DNA from: JBAYDV01 sp041668045 | GTDB taxonomy: Bacteria > Bacteroidota > Bacteroidia > Bacteroidales > UBA932 | Length of the DNA stretch: 64,000 bases | Assembly: GCA_041668045.1 (NCBI GenBank) | Contig: JBAYDV010000001.1 | Location: 1 to 64,000 of the forward strand | Direction: 5' to 3' | Part shown: piece by piece, positions 47,233-56,054 of the stretch | How the letters are laid out: each line of letters starts with the position of its first letter | Numbering within the stretch: the first letter of the stretch is position 1 | Program-made: the position numbers and the translations under genes | Notes under the pieces: generated by a model | Seen by the model: only the letters and a program-made list of their open reading frames with translations | Told to the model about the DNA's origin: nothing | Databases searched by the model: none

Positions 47233-48139
47233 TAGTAATAAAGAGCTAAAGAGTATCAAAAAACATAGAGCGGGTTTTGTTAATATTATAGGCAATCCTA
47301 ATGTTGGCAAATCTACTTTGTCAAATGCTTTAGTTGGAGAAAATCTTTCGATTACAACTCCTAAAGCTCAAACTACAAGACATAGAATAATGGGAATAGT
47401 AAACGGAGATGACTATCAAATAGTCTTCTCCGATACTCCTGGTATTTTAAAACCTGCATATAAGCTACAGGAAAGTATGATGAATTTCGTCGATACTGCT
47501 ATTGGTGATGCTGATATTATTCTTTATGTTACTGATGTAATAGAAAAGGCTGATAAAAATGAGGCTTATATCGAAAAGCTGAAAAGTGTTACTTGTCCTG
47601 TTATCCTGGTAATTAATAAAATCGATTTATCTACTCAAGATGAAATTAAAGAGCTTATAGAGATGTGGCAGGAAACCATTCCTAATGCCGATATTTTCGC
47701 TATTTCTGCTCAAGAGAAATTCAATCTTGATGCTATCCTTGATAAAATAAAAACTTTATTACCTTATGGTGAACCATGGTTTGACAAAGAACAGTTTACC
47801 AATAAAAATTTACGTTTTTTCGCATCTGAAATCATTCGTGAGAAAATTTTACAATATTACTCAAAGGAAATTCCATATTGCACAGAAGTCGTTATTTCTG
47901 AATTTAAGGAGACTAAAGAGCGCTATAATATTAGTGCTACTATTTATGTCATGAGGGATTCACAGAAAGGAATAATAATAGGATCTAAAGGTTCTGCTTT
48001 AAAAAGAGTAGGCACTAAAGCAAGATTAGAAATGGAAAAATTCTTCGATAAAAAAGTCTTTTTAAGTATGTTTGTTAAAGTAAATGAGCATTGGAGAGAT
48101 GATAAACGAAAACTTAAATCATTCGGCTATATCGAATAA
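47225..48139 (+). CDS. era: GTPase Era
   Basis: 304 residues from the ATG at 47225, which overlaps the previous stop by 8 bases; a GTG two codons earlier is less likely. Small GTPase that binds the 3' end of 16S rRNA and assists 30S maturation. G1 is GNPNVGKST, G3 DTPG, G4 NKID, and a C-terminal KH domain shows IIIGSKGSALKRVGTKAR. Coupled translation with the pseudouridine synthase gene fits two ribosome-assembly factors. Confidence 0.96.
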   Translation: MSSSNKELKSIKKHRAGFVNIIGNPNVGKSTLSNALVGENLSITTPKAQTTRHRIMGIVNGDDYQIVFSDTPGILKPAYKLQESMMNFVDTAIGDADIILYVTDVIEKADKNEAYIEKLKSVTCPVILVINKIDLSTQDEIKELIEMWQETIPNADIFAISAQEKFNLDAILDKIKTLLPYGEPWFDKEQFTNKNLRFFASEIIREKILQYYSKEIPYCTEVVISEFKETKERYNISATIYVMRDSQKGIIIGSKGSALKRVGTKARLEMEKFFDKKVFLSMFVKVNEHWRDDKRKLKSFGYIE

Positions 48140-48145
48140 AATTTC

Positions 48146-48153
48146 TATATTTG
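48146..48153 (+). promoter_or_regulatory. -7 promoter element of parC
   Basis: TATATTTG lies 27 bases upstream of the parC ATG and just after the era stop. No -33 TTTG is seen at the standard distance, which falls inside era. Confidence 0.5.
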
Positions 48154-48180
48154 TGGTTCATAAATTTTAATTGAACCTAT

Positions 48181-50772
48181 ATGAGCACAGAAGAGTTTGA
48201 TAAACTCATTAATGACGGATCTAAGAAGTATAAACTTTCAGGAATGTATCGTGAATGGTATCTTGATTATGCTTCTTATGTCATTCTTGAGAGAGCAGTT
48301 CCACATATCGTGGATGGATTGAAACCTGTACAAAGAAGAATATTACATGCCATGAAATTGTTGGATGATGGACGTTATAATAAAGTGTCCAACATCGTGG
48401 GAAGTACTATGCAATATCACCCTCATGGAGATGCTTCTATCAAAGATGCCCTCGTACAATTAGGTCAAAAGAATATGTTGATTGACTGCCAAGGTAACTG
48501 GGGAAACATTCTTACTGGAGACTCCGCAGCAGCCGGTAGATATATCGAAGCACGTTTAAGCAAATTCGCTCTAGAAGTTTGTTTTAATAATAAAATCACA
48601 GAATGGGTTCCTTCTTATGATGGAAGAAAAAAAGAACCTGTTAACCTGCCTGTAAAATTTCCTTTACTCCTAGCTCAAGGATCTGAAGGAATAGCTGTAG
48701 GTTTAGCATCTAAAATTCTACCTCATAATGTTAATGAACTTCTCGAATCTTCGATAGCTATATTGAAAGGAGAAGATTTTGACATATATCCAGACTTCCC
48801 TACAGGAGGAATGATAGATGTTTCAAATTATAATGAAGGTAAAAGAGGTGGAAAGATTAGAGTAAGGGCTAAAATACTTAAAAAAGATAAAAACACCCTT
48901 GTAATAACCGAAATTCCTTTCGGAGAAACAACGACTACGGTTATTGATTCTATTATTAGTGCTAACGATAAAGGAAAAATTAGAATTAAAAAGATTGATG
49001 ATAATACCGCAGCAAATGCAGAGATTATCATCAATTTACATAATGATGTATCTCCCGATAAAACTATTGATGCATTATACGCTACAACTAACTGTGAAGT
49101 GTCTATTTCTCCTAATTGCTGCGTTATTATGGATGAAAAGCCTCATTTTATCGGAGTAAAAGAAATATTAAGGCATAACACCAATACTACTAAATCTCTT
49201 CTTCAAAGAGAGTTGGAAATTAGACTGAATGAATTAGCAGATAGTTGGCACTATCTTTCTCTTGAAAAAATCTTTTTTGAAAATAAAGTATATAAAATTC
49301 TAGAGAATAATGCTTCAAGTTGGGAAAAACAGCTAGATGACGTTATGAATGGAATGTTAGTTTATAAAGATCAACTCAGACGTCCTATTACTGAAGAAGA
49401 CATTATTAAACTTGTAGAAAAACCAGTTAAAAAAATATCTAAATTTGATATTAAATCAGTAGAAGATAAAATAAAATCATTGGAAGATGAAGTATTAACT
49501 GTACAGCACGATTTAGATAATATAGTTGATTATACTATTCAATATTTTCAGAATCTAAAAGATAAATATGGTAAAGATTATCCAAGATTAACGAAATTAG
49601 ATAATTTTGAAAATATAGCAGTAGCGAAAGTCGTAGCAAATAATGCCAAACTTTATGCTAATAAAACAGAAGGATTCATTGGTACTTCTCCTAAAAATAT
49701 TGATGATGCAGAATATATAAGTGATTGTTCTGATATAGATGATATTATAGTGTTTTTAAAAGATGGAAGATATACTGTCAGAAAAAATGCACCAAAACTT
49801 TTTATAGATAAAAATATCATCCATGTCGCTGTGTTTAATAAAGCAGACGATCGTACCACTTATAACGTTATATATAAAGATGGTAAAACTGGAACCTATT
49901 ATGCTAAACGTTTTGCTATTAAAGGAGTAACCAGAGATAAATGGTATGACGTTACACAAGGAACTAATAAATCTAGAATCCAGTATTTCACAGTCAATCC
50001 TAATGGAGAAGCTGAATGTGTTAAAATAACATTACGTCCTCGCCCTAAATTAAAAAAACTTATTTTTAATTATGACTTCGCGGAATTGGCGATTAAGAAC
50101 AAGAATGCAAGAGGAAATATTGTAACTAAAAATCCAATTTTAAGAATTCAAATGATTTCAGAAGGAGTTTCTACAATAGGGGCTAGAGAACTTTGGTTTG
50201 ACCGCGATGTAAATAGAATTAATGACGAAGAACGAGGTGAATCATTAGGAAAATTCATGGGCAATGAACATATTCTCGTCATATGTAAAGATGGTACTTA
50301 TTATACAAATGATTTAGATTTTAGTAATAGATTCCAGGGAAATATACTTCAAATATTAAAACTTGATGAGAAGAGAGTCTATACTGCTATATATTATGAT
50401 GGAGATTCTAAATTTTATTATATAAAACGTTTCACTTTCGAAATCAGCGATAATCAACCTAAATGTTTTATCTCTGAAGCTCCTGGCTCTAAATTAATAG
50501 CACTTTCTTGCGATGAACGTCCACAAATAGAATTAACATTTCCTCAAACTGGACATAGAGATAAAGATCCTGAAATAGTAAATGTTGAAGAATTTATCTC
50601 TGTTAAATCTGTCAATGCTAAAGGTAAAAGAGCAAGAAATATAGCTATAGATGATATCAAATTTATAGATTCTCTTCCTGTAGAACAACAAGAAACTGAA
50701 GAAAAGAATCAGGAAAAAGAATTTAACCCAGGAGAAAATATCGAACTTGATGAAGAACCTACATTATTTTAA
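48181..50772 (+). CDS. parC: DNA topoisomerase IV subunit A
   Basis: 863 residues. Type II topoisomerase A subunit that decatenates daughter chromosomes. The active-site Tyr121 lies in AAAGRYIEARLSK, with HPHGDASIKDAL before it. It is clearly distinct from the gyrA product at 40294-42885 and lacks a GyrA box, as expected for ParC. The C-terminal half is the diverged beta-pinwheel seen in Bacteroidota ParC, ending in an acidic tail. parE is not adjacent in this window. aroK follows 12 bases downstream. Confidence 0.93.
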   Translation: MSTEEFDKLINDGSKKYKLSGMYREWYLDYASYVILERAVPHIVDGLKPVQRRILHAMKLLDDGRYNKVSNIVGSTMQYHPHGDASIKDALVQLGQKNMLIDCQGNWGNILTGDSAAAGRYIEARLSKFALEVCFNNKITEWVPSYDGRKKEPVNLPVKFPLLLAQGSEGIAVGLASKILPHNVNELLESSIAILKGEDFDIYPDFPTGGMIDVSNYNEGKRGGKIRVRAKILKKDKNTLVITEIPFGETTTTVIDSIISANDKGKIRIKKIDDNTAANAEIIINLHNDVSPDKTIDALYATTNCEVSISPNCCVIMDEKPHFIGVKEILRHNTNTTKSLLQRELEIRLNELADSWHYLSLEKIFFENKVYKILENNASSWEKQLDDVMNGMLVYKDQLRRPITEEDIIKLVEKPVKKISKFDIKSVEDKIKSLEDEVLTVQHDLDNIVDYTIQYFQNLKDKYGKDYPRLTKLDNFENIAVAKVVANNAKLYANKTEGFIGTSPKNIDDAEYISDCSDIDDIIVFLKDGRYTVRKNAPKLFIDKNIIHVAVFNKADDRTTYNVIYKDGKTGTYYAKRFAIKGVTRDKWYDVTQGTNKSRIQYFTVNPNGEAECVKITLRPRPKLKKLIFNYDFAELAIKNKNARGNIVTKNPILRIQMISEGVSTIGARELWFDRDVNRINDEERGESLGKFMGNEHILVICKDGTYYTNDLDFSNRFQGNILQILKLDEKRVYTAIYYDGDSKFYYIKRFTFEISDNQPKCFISEAPGSKLIALSCDERPQIELTFPQTGHRDKDPEIVNVEEFISVKSVNAKGKRARNIAIDDIKFIDSLPVEQQETEEKNQEKEFNPGENIELDEEPTLF

Positions 50773-50784
50773 AATATAAAAAAT

Positions 50785-51381
50785 ATGATTATTTCATTAA
50801 CAGGTTTTATGGCTGCTGGCAAAAGCACAATTGGTAAAAAATTAGCTAAATCTCTTGATTGTAAATATATTGATTTAGACGAATATATTGAAGAGAAAGA
50901 AAAAAATAAAATTGTTACTATTTTTGAAGAAAAAGGCGAAAGACAATTCCGAGCTTTAGAAGAAAAATATCTTCAAGACATACTTGAAGAACATATTGAG
51001 AAGAATCCTTATACCCTAGATGATCTTCCTCCTAAGGATGATTCAGCTACGTCTGAAGGCAAATCAGAGACTGAGATACCTAAACGTAAATGCACTCTTC
51101 TACTTTCTCTTGGAGGTGGTACAGTTATGAATCCAGTCTGCGCTAAATTAATAGCAGATTTAACATATTGTATTTTTATTAAGACAGACCTTAAAACTAT
51201 ATTTACAAGACTTAAAGAACAAAATGAGATAGCAAAAAGGCCTGTACTTTCTAAGCAAGATATAGAAGAAGGAGTCGAAGCTACAGACCCTTTAACTACT
51301 TTTTACAAAAGGATTGAAGGGCTCTACGAAGAACGTTTACCTCTCTACGAAAAAGTTTCCCGTAAAATAATCAAGCTTTAA
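50785..51381 (+). CDS. aroK: shikimate kinase
   Basis: 198 residues. Phosphorylates shikimate in aromatic amino acid synthesis. Walker A GFMAAGKST at the N terminus, DLDEYIE for the Asp that binds shikimate, SLGGGTV, and RPVLS for the lid arginine. A hydrophilic insertion of about 30 residues (around 75-103, with LPPKDDSATSEG) precedes SLGGG and makes the protein longer than the usual 165-180. It lies 12 bases after parC and converges with the GH39 gene, whose stop is only 3 bases away. Confidence 0.92.
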   Translation: MIISLTGFMAAGKSTIGKKLAKSLDCKYIDLDEYIEEKEKNKIVTIFEEKGERQFRALEEKYLQDILEEHIEKNPYTLDDLPPKDDSATSEGKSETEIPKRKCTLLLSLGGGTVMNPVCAKLIADLTYCIFIKTDLKTIFTRLKEQNEIAKRPVLSKQDIEEGVEATDPLTTFYKRIEGLYEERLPLYEKVSRKIIKL

Positions 51382-51384
51382 AAC

Positions 51385-52986
51385 TTATATTTTAAGTAAT
51401 CTTATTAAATAAAATTTATTATTTTCTCTACTCAAACGTATAGTAGTCTTTCCATTCTTTACTATGGCAATGCTACTCTCTGGAGAAGATATTGCTGTTT
51501 CGCGTAGCATATGTTCTTGCGAAATAGTAAGATCTTTAGGAGAGCCCATTTTCAGATAAAGAGACTGAGCATCATGACACATATAACCAACACTCTGAAG
51601 TTCTAATACATATTTACCATCATCCATATTATTTAATTCCAGCTCTATCACACCTTTATTATAAGAAGGATGTAATTGAGTAAAATATGTTTTATTACCC
51701 TTTTTACCTTGATTAGGCATAGTAAAATCATAAATCAAAGCAGATACTTCATTATTACTATTTTTAGTAATCCAATAATTAAGTAAATCGTCTTGAGTAT
51801 CATTTCCCTTACCATCATCATTTACAGAAATTTTATTCTTAAATAATTTATTATAAAAAGAATAAGCATAAAATGAAGGTTTGCGAATATTTTGGAAATT
51901 AATTAAACCAAAACCTCCATGAAAAGGTTTATCTACAGTCCCAGGCTCTTCGAAAATATCCGTGAAAGTCCAGTAAGACATAGATGTAGCATGACCAATA
52001 CTATTTTTTAGTACATTTAATAAATATGTAGCATTCTGATAAGTATCATGTATAGGATCAGCAGGAGAATATGAGCTATTAAACTCAGTAATATGAAGTT
52101 CCATATCTTTCTCACCTGCATCAATTATTTGCTTTCTAGTCTCAGCTAAACCGTCAGGAATACATAAAGGATTCTTTACTAAAAAATTATCTTGAGTTCC
52201 ATACTCATCTAAAGCTCCTTCTACACCATAAGCATGCGTCGTAATAAAATCTAATGGTACATTATTTTTCTTAGTAAAAGATATAAATTCTGGCACCCAA
52301 GCCAAACCAGCAGTAGCTGGACCTCCTACTCTATAATCTGCATTTACAGACTTTATAGACTCAGACGCGACTTTATATAATTTAAAATAATCAGCCTGTT
52401 CAGCATCGAAAAAGGCAGAAAGATTCGGTTCATTCCACACTTCAAAATACCATTTTTTAATTTCATCCTCGCCATATCTTTTAGTAATATGTTCTACAAA
52501 TGCTTGTATAAACTTAGAATACTCATCGAAGGACGAAGGAAGAGTAACATTGCCCTTCCACCAAAAAATAGTTTTCTTTCCTGAGGCCAATGCTTCAGGC
52601 ATAAAACCCAACTCTACTAGAGGACGGATATGAATACTTAATAAAAAATCATAAAGAGCATCTACATACATGAAGTTATAATGGACTTTACCATCATATA
52701 TTTTAAATACACCCATATCATCAGAAAATAGACCATGGAAACGTATATATTTAAAATTACATTCTTGCTGTACTTCAGTAAGCTGTCTCTGCCAGTCAGC
52801 CATAAGACCTTCATGAGCACGACCCGCTCCGATACAAACTAATGGCATTTTTGAAAGCTCTACAGTTGAAGATTTAATATCAACCTTAAGAATCCTCTTT
52901 TTAGGAACTGCATAACTGTAAATAGAAGAAAATACAGCTAATAAGATAAATGATGCAGTTAATACTACATTTATAGATTTTTTCAT
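51385..52986 (-). CDS. glycoside hydrolase family 39, beta-xylosidase-like
   Basis: 533 residues with an N-terminal signal segment (hydrophobic 8-25). TIM-barrel clan GH-A enzyme: acid/base Glu186 in EVWNEPN and nucleophile Glu301 in HITEFNSSY, both in the GH39 context, with the IRFHGLFSDDMGV block before them. A C-terminal beta-sandwich (about 400-533) is present. The family includes beta-xylosidases and alpha-iduronidases; its position 12 bases after a GH10 gene favours xylosidase. It probably acts in the periplasm on oligosaccharides from the GH10 enzyme. Confidence 0.87.
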   Translation of the reverse strand: MKKSINVVLTASFILLAVFSSIYSYAVPKKRILKVDIKSSTVELSKMPLVCIGAGRAHEGLMADWQRQLTEVQQECNFKYIRFHGLFSDDMGVFKIYDGKVHYNFMYVDALYDFLLSIHIRPLVELGFMPEALASGKKTIFWWKGNVTLPSSFDEYSKFIQAFVEHITKRYGEDEIKKWYFEVWNEPNLSAFFDAEQADYFKLYKVASESIKSVNADYRVGGPATAGLAWVPEFISFTKKNNVPLDFITTHAYGVEGALDEYGTQDNFLVKNPLCIPDGLAETRKQIIDAGEKDMELHITEFNSSYSPADPIHDTYQNATYLLNVLKNSIGHATSMSYWTFTDIFEEPGTVDKPFHGGFGLINFQNIRKPSFYAYSFYNKLFKNKISVNDDGKGNDTQDDLLNYWITKNSNNEVSALIYDFTMPNQGKKGNKTYFTQLHPSYNKGVIELELNNMDDGKYVLELQSVGYMCHDAQSLYLKMGSPKDLTISQEHMLRETAISSPESSIAIVKNGKTTIRLSRENNKFYLIRLLKI

Positions 52987-52998
52987 ATTATATTTTGA

Positions 52999-54210
52999 TT
53001 AAATTAATTCTTTCGCTCGTCGGATGAGTTCTTCTTTTATGCGAGTATAAGCTTTCCTAGGTGCACAATTATCATCCCATACACAGCCATGCCAACTATC
53101 ATATGGAGTATCTTTATCTTTTATATTCCAAAAGTTGAGTGTAACTACTCCTGTTTCATTATTTTGGAGTAATACTCTTAAGATTTCACCTATAGTACTA
53201 GCTTGGTCATCTTCATTATATTGATCTTTCATCCATACATTCATCTCAGTAACATGAAACTCTAGATCATTCTCATGACACCATTTTATGATACTATCTA
53301 GACGTTCTAAATTGCCAGGAATTTTCTCCCATCCTGCATCTATATGACATTGCCACCCAAGACCATCTACTCTTCTACCCTTGTTTCGTAAATATTTAAC
53401 GAGTTTCTTCATCTTCTCCCATACTATTTCTTCTAGTTGTCCATGTTCGTTAATAACATGCTTAATATCGGGTGCATATTCATCTGCATTTTTGAATGCC
53501 ATATCTATATATAATGGTACTTTAATTTCTGAGCTTTCATCATAACCAATAATCGTCCATGGGTTTTCCCAAGAATCATTACCTGTACGACTAGAAAACC
53601 AATCACCTGCTTCTACATCTGGGTAGTTTTCTCCTCCACTTATATGAGATGTGGCTATAGTTTCATTTACCACATCCATCCATTGTATAAGACTCGCTGA
53701 CTTATTATATCTTTTGTAAAGTTCTATAGTATATTCATTTAACATTTGTGTAAGCTGAGATGCTGTACGATTATCATCCTTAACCCATGGTGAACATTGA
53801 GGACTAATAGGACCATGCATTCTTATAACTTGTTTGTTATTTCTACAGTTTCTGACGAGCAGATCAGGACGAGACCAATCCCACTTATCAAAAGTAGGAT
53901 GTACTGTGCTTTGTTTAAAATCGTTAGTCGGAGTTATGTAAGAGAATTCGCGTTTTGCTATCACATAAGATAAATCATCCTGGTGATAATATCCATTAGC
54001 GACACCTATATAAAAGTTTTTTAGCTGCAAGCTATCTACTAATCGTCTTATAGGTAAATTCATATAACTATCTAAATCTGCTTTTTTTATCTCTTCTTCT
54101 TTAGTAGAATCATTATTTCCGTTATTATCTGCTGAAGCTTTAGAACATGCTGTTAGTAATATCAAACTTAAAACTATGATGTTTAATTTATTAATATATG
54201 TTACGTTCAT
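52999..54210 (-). CDS. glycoside hydrolase family 10 lipoprotein, endo-xylanase-like
   Basis: 403 residues. Lipobox LLTAC (Cys22) indicates a membrane-anchored enzyme, perhaps surface-exposed. GH10-like core: MHGPISPQCSPW corresponds to the usual H-x-L-x-W-H-Q-type region, acid/base Glu183 in DVVNETIA, the GLGWQCHID block, and nucleophile Glu322 in VTEMNVW. The usual GH10 nucleophile motif ends in ELD, so this is a diverged member. It is the first gene of a two-gene xylan unit with GH39. No SusC/SusD pair is adjacent. Confidence 0.82.
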   Translation of the reverse strand: MNVTYINKLNIIVLSLILLTACSKASADNNGNNDSTKEEEIKKADLDSYMNLPIRRLVDSLQLKNFYIGVANGYYHQDDLSYVIAKREFSYITPTNDFKQSTVHPTFDKWDWSRPDLLVRNCRNNKQVIRMHGPISPQCSPWVKDDNRTASQLTQMLNEYTIELYKRYNKSASLIQWMDVVNETIATSHISGGENYPDVEAGDWFSSRTGNDSWENPWTIIGYDESSEIKVPLYIDMAFKNADEYAPDIKHVINEHGQLEEIVWEKMKKLVKYLRNKGRRVDGLGWQCHIDAGWEKIPGNLERLDSIIKWCHENDLEFHVTEMNVWMKDQYNEDDQASTIGEILRVLLQNNETGVVTLNFWNIKDKDTPYDSWHGCVWDDNCAPRKAYTRIKEELIRRAKELI

Positions 54211-54468
54211 TATATTGGTTTTATTTATTGTTTATTTTATAATTAATATTTTCAAGATATGTAGTATTTTAATAGAAAGTATTTTTCATATTAAATTTTC
54301 TAATTATTCACAGAAAACAAAAGTAATATTTTAGCACAAACATAATAATGCGATTTGTGACATATACTTTTCTTAATGTATCAAAAAGATATATTAAGAA
54401 CATTATTCCATAAAAAAGGCATTTAAGTGCATATTAAACTGTTCAATTTGAAAAAAAACTAAAAAATA
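54211..54468. other. AT-rich intergenic region upstream of the GH10 gene
   Basis: No gene is visible. On the minus strand it holds a TACTTTTG -7 element (plus coordinates 54318-54325) for the GH10-GH39 unit and, 28 bases further upstream, the TGTCACAAAT motif (54353-54362) shared with the GH110-like promoter region. The rest is simple A/T-rich sequence leading into the tRNA promoter. Confidence 0.5.
54318..54325 (-). promoter_or_regulatory. -7 promoter element of the GH10-GH39 unit
   Basis: Minus strand reads TACTTTTG, fitting TAnnTTTG, about 108 bases upstream of the GH10 ATG. No standard -33 is present; the TGTCACA motif lies about 28 bases upstream, a position suited to an activator. Confidence 0.4.
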
Positions 54469-54499
54469 TTTGTTTTTTGAAAATAAAGCCTTATATTTG
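54469..54499 (+). promoter_or_regulatory. promoter of the initiator tRNA gene
   Basis: TTTG at 54469-54472, 19 bases, then TATATTTG at 54492-54499: a perfect Bacteroidota promoter. The 17 bases at 54485-54501 are identical to those in the rpmH promoter at 61770-61786. Confidence 0.8.
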
Positions 54500-54548
54500 C
54501 ATCCCGTTTGAGAAACAGATGTAGTAAAAACTACACAAAAACATATAT

Positions 54549-54621
54549 CGCGGAGTAGAGCAGTTGGTAGCTCGTCGGGCTCATAACCCGGAGGCCAGAG
54601 GTTCGAGTCCTCTCTCCGCTA
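54549..54621 (+). tRNA. initiator tRNA-fMet (CAU)
   Basis: 73 bases fold as a tRNA: acceptor stem CGCGGAG with CTCCGCT, D-arm AGCAGTTGGTAGCT, anticodon loop CTCATAA, T-loop TTCGAGT. Three successive G:C pairs (GGG/CCC) next to the anticodon loop and the unpaired first base of the acceptor stem mark it as the initiator. The mismatch at 1-72 is C with T rather than the common C with A. CCA is not encoded. The AGCTCGTCGGGCTCATAACC core matches the E. coli initiator. Confidence 0.95.
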
Positions 54622-54625
54622 CTCT

Positions 54626-54665
54626 AAAAGAGCTAATTAAGAAATCTTAATTAGCTCTTTTTTTT
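54626..54665 (+). terminator. intrinsic terminator after the tRNA gene
   Basis: A perfect 17-bp stem (54626-54642 with 54645-54661) with a 2-base apical gap, overlapping a run of T. It directly follows the tRNA and also lies at the end of the converging lipoprotein gene. Confidence 0.9.
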
Positions 54666-54698
54666 GTTTATTTATATTACTTCCTTTTAAATCACATA

Positions 54699-55877
54699 CT
54701 ATATAGGAACATTATCTACTATTTCTGTAGGAATCTCATATTCTGACACTGATTTTATGCCTGGTAAAGAAAAATAAGATGAAACTATATCTCCTTTTAG
54801 ATAAACCAACTTACCAATATTATTATTATGATCCACAAGATTCAATGCATTTCTCACTTTTCCTGACTTTAATTCTACAGACATACAATTCATTCTCATA
54901 GATTCTGGATAATTATCAGAAATCGCCAAGTGGGTAGCTGAAGAAAAAGGTTTATCAAAGCTAATTTTAGAAGTACTCAAATCCCCTCCTACTATATAGC
55001 CTTTAACCCAAACATCCTCAACTCCACTATTACACATAGCCTCAGAGACATTATAAGCAGTCTCTTTACTTTTACCATCATTCTGAGATTCTCCTCCTAT
55101 AATTATATCATCTGATATCCAATTTCGAGATGTATCTAAAGTAATAGACACTCCTCTATCTTTATCAAAATCTGCTATAGAAGCATTAAATTTTAAAGTT
55201 AATACTTCAGCAGCTTTTAAAGATCTATATGTTACAAAATGCTTTTCGTTTTTTTCTTTCAAATATATAACAACCTTAGAGGGCTTAAAATAAGCTATTC
55301 GTCTCTCATTCAATCCATATTCAAATTCATAAGTCTCAGATTCAATTACTATAATAGCCATAGGATATGCTTTCTTAAAATCCTCAGTAAATTCAAATCT
55401 CAATCCAGCATTAATTTGTGTACAATTAAAATCAACATTAACCATTTCTTGAGACTTCACTAATACTTGCTGAGTGTCCCCATACTGAGGATTAGCGAAT
55501 GAAGGTTCTTCAAATGTATCTGAGATTACAGAAAATTCATAGCTACCCTCAGGCAATGTCATTTTTTCAGGCTTATTACCATAAGTATCGTTAAATAATA
55601 TCTCTCCATCTTCAGCAGAAACTATAGTAAGCAAAAAATCATTTGTATCAGGTAATATTCCTTCTGACACTTTAGATAACATCTTTTCGCTATAATTATA
55701 GCCATTAGAGAAAGACATCTGGACTAATCCTTTATCTTTTCCATAAGGTTCTTTAGCACATTCTGCTAATAAAGCACATAATAAAGATATTAGAAAAATA
55801 CCTTTTATTAAAGATTGGTTTTCGTTTACACCATTTTTAAAGTCCGTTATTGACTTCCTAATCATTTGTTTTTTCAT
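54699..55877 (-). CDS. DUF4493-type lipoprotein with C-terminal DUF6359-like domain
   Basis: 392 residues from the ATG at 55877, chosen because AGGAGA sits 6 bases upstream. A TTG five codons earlier would also fit the frame. The lipobox LLAEC follows an unusually long hydrophilic lead of about 30 residues, so a lipoprotein is likely but not typical. Residues 50-240 have the DUF4493 look (LPDTNDFLLTI, LPEGSYEFSV, QVLVKSQEMVNVDF), and about 260-385 resemble DUF6359 (VWVKGYIVGG, then GKLVYLKGD). Both are Bacteroidota surface or cell-envelope modules without known function. Upstream DNA is rich in possible control elements. Confidence 0.75.
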   Translation of the reverse strand: MKKQMIRKSITDFKNGVNENQSLIKGIFLISLLCALLAECAKEPYGKDKGLVQMSFSNGYNYSEKMLSKVSEGILPDTNDFLLTIVSAEDGEILFNDTYGNKPEKMTLPEGSYEFSVISDTFEEPSFANPQYGDTQQVLVKSQEMVNVDFNCTQINAGLRFEFTEDFKKAYPMAIIVIESETYEFEYGLNERRIAYFKPSKVVIYLKEKNEKHFVTYRSLKAAEVLTLKFNASIADFDKDRGVSITLDTSRNWISDDIIIGGESQNDGKSKETAYNVSEAMCNSGVEDVWVKGYIVGGDLSTSKISFDKPFSSATHLAISDNYPESMRMNCMSVELKSGKVRNALNLVDHNNNIGKLVYLKGDIVSSYFSLPGIKSVSEYEIPTEIVDNVPI

Positions 55878-55883
55878 AAAAAA

Positions 55884-55920
55884 TCTCCTCAATTTTAGTT
55901 AACAACCAAAATTAAGGAGA
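55884..55920 (-). promoter_or_regulatory. hairpin hiding a Shine-Dalgarno sequence
   Basis: In the transcript, UCUCCUUAAUUUU (plus coordinates 55920-55908) pairs with AAAAUUGAGGAGA (55896-55884) over 13 bp with one G-U pair and an 11-base loop. AGGAGA, a strong Shine-Dalgarno 6 bases from the AUG, is wholly inside the stem. Strong Shine-Dalgarno sequences are rare in this phylum. Confidence 0.6.
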
Positions 55921-55960
55921 ATATATATTTGAAGTCAAAATTGACTTTTTATCCTAAAAA

Positions 55961-56014
55961 AATACTGATTTTTAAAAACCAATACGTTTTTTTATACATA
56001 AATACTGATTTTTA
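55961..56014. repeat. three short repeats at 20-bp spacing upstream of the lipoprotein gene
   Basis: AATACTGATTTTTA occurs at 55961 and 56001, exactly 40 bp apart, with a weaker copy AATACGTTTTTTTA at 55981 midway. The 20-bp period is about two helical turns. A separate inverted repeat AAGTCAA-AA-TTGACTT lies at 55932-55947. Confidence 0.5.
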
Positions 56015-56054
56015 TAAAAAAAGTTTAGGCTAAAAAAGAGAAATTAATAAGAAT

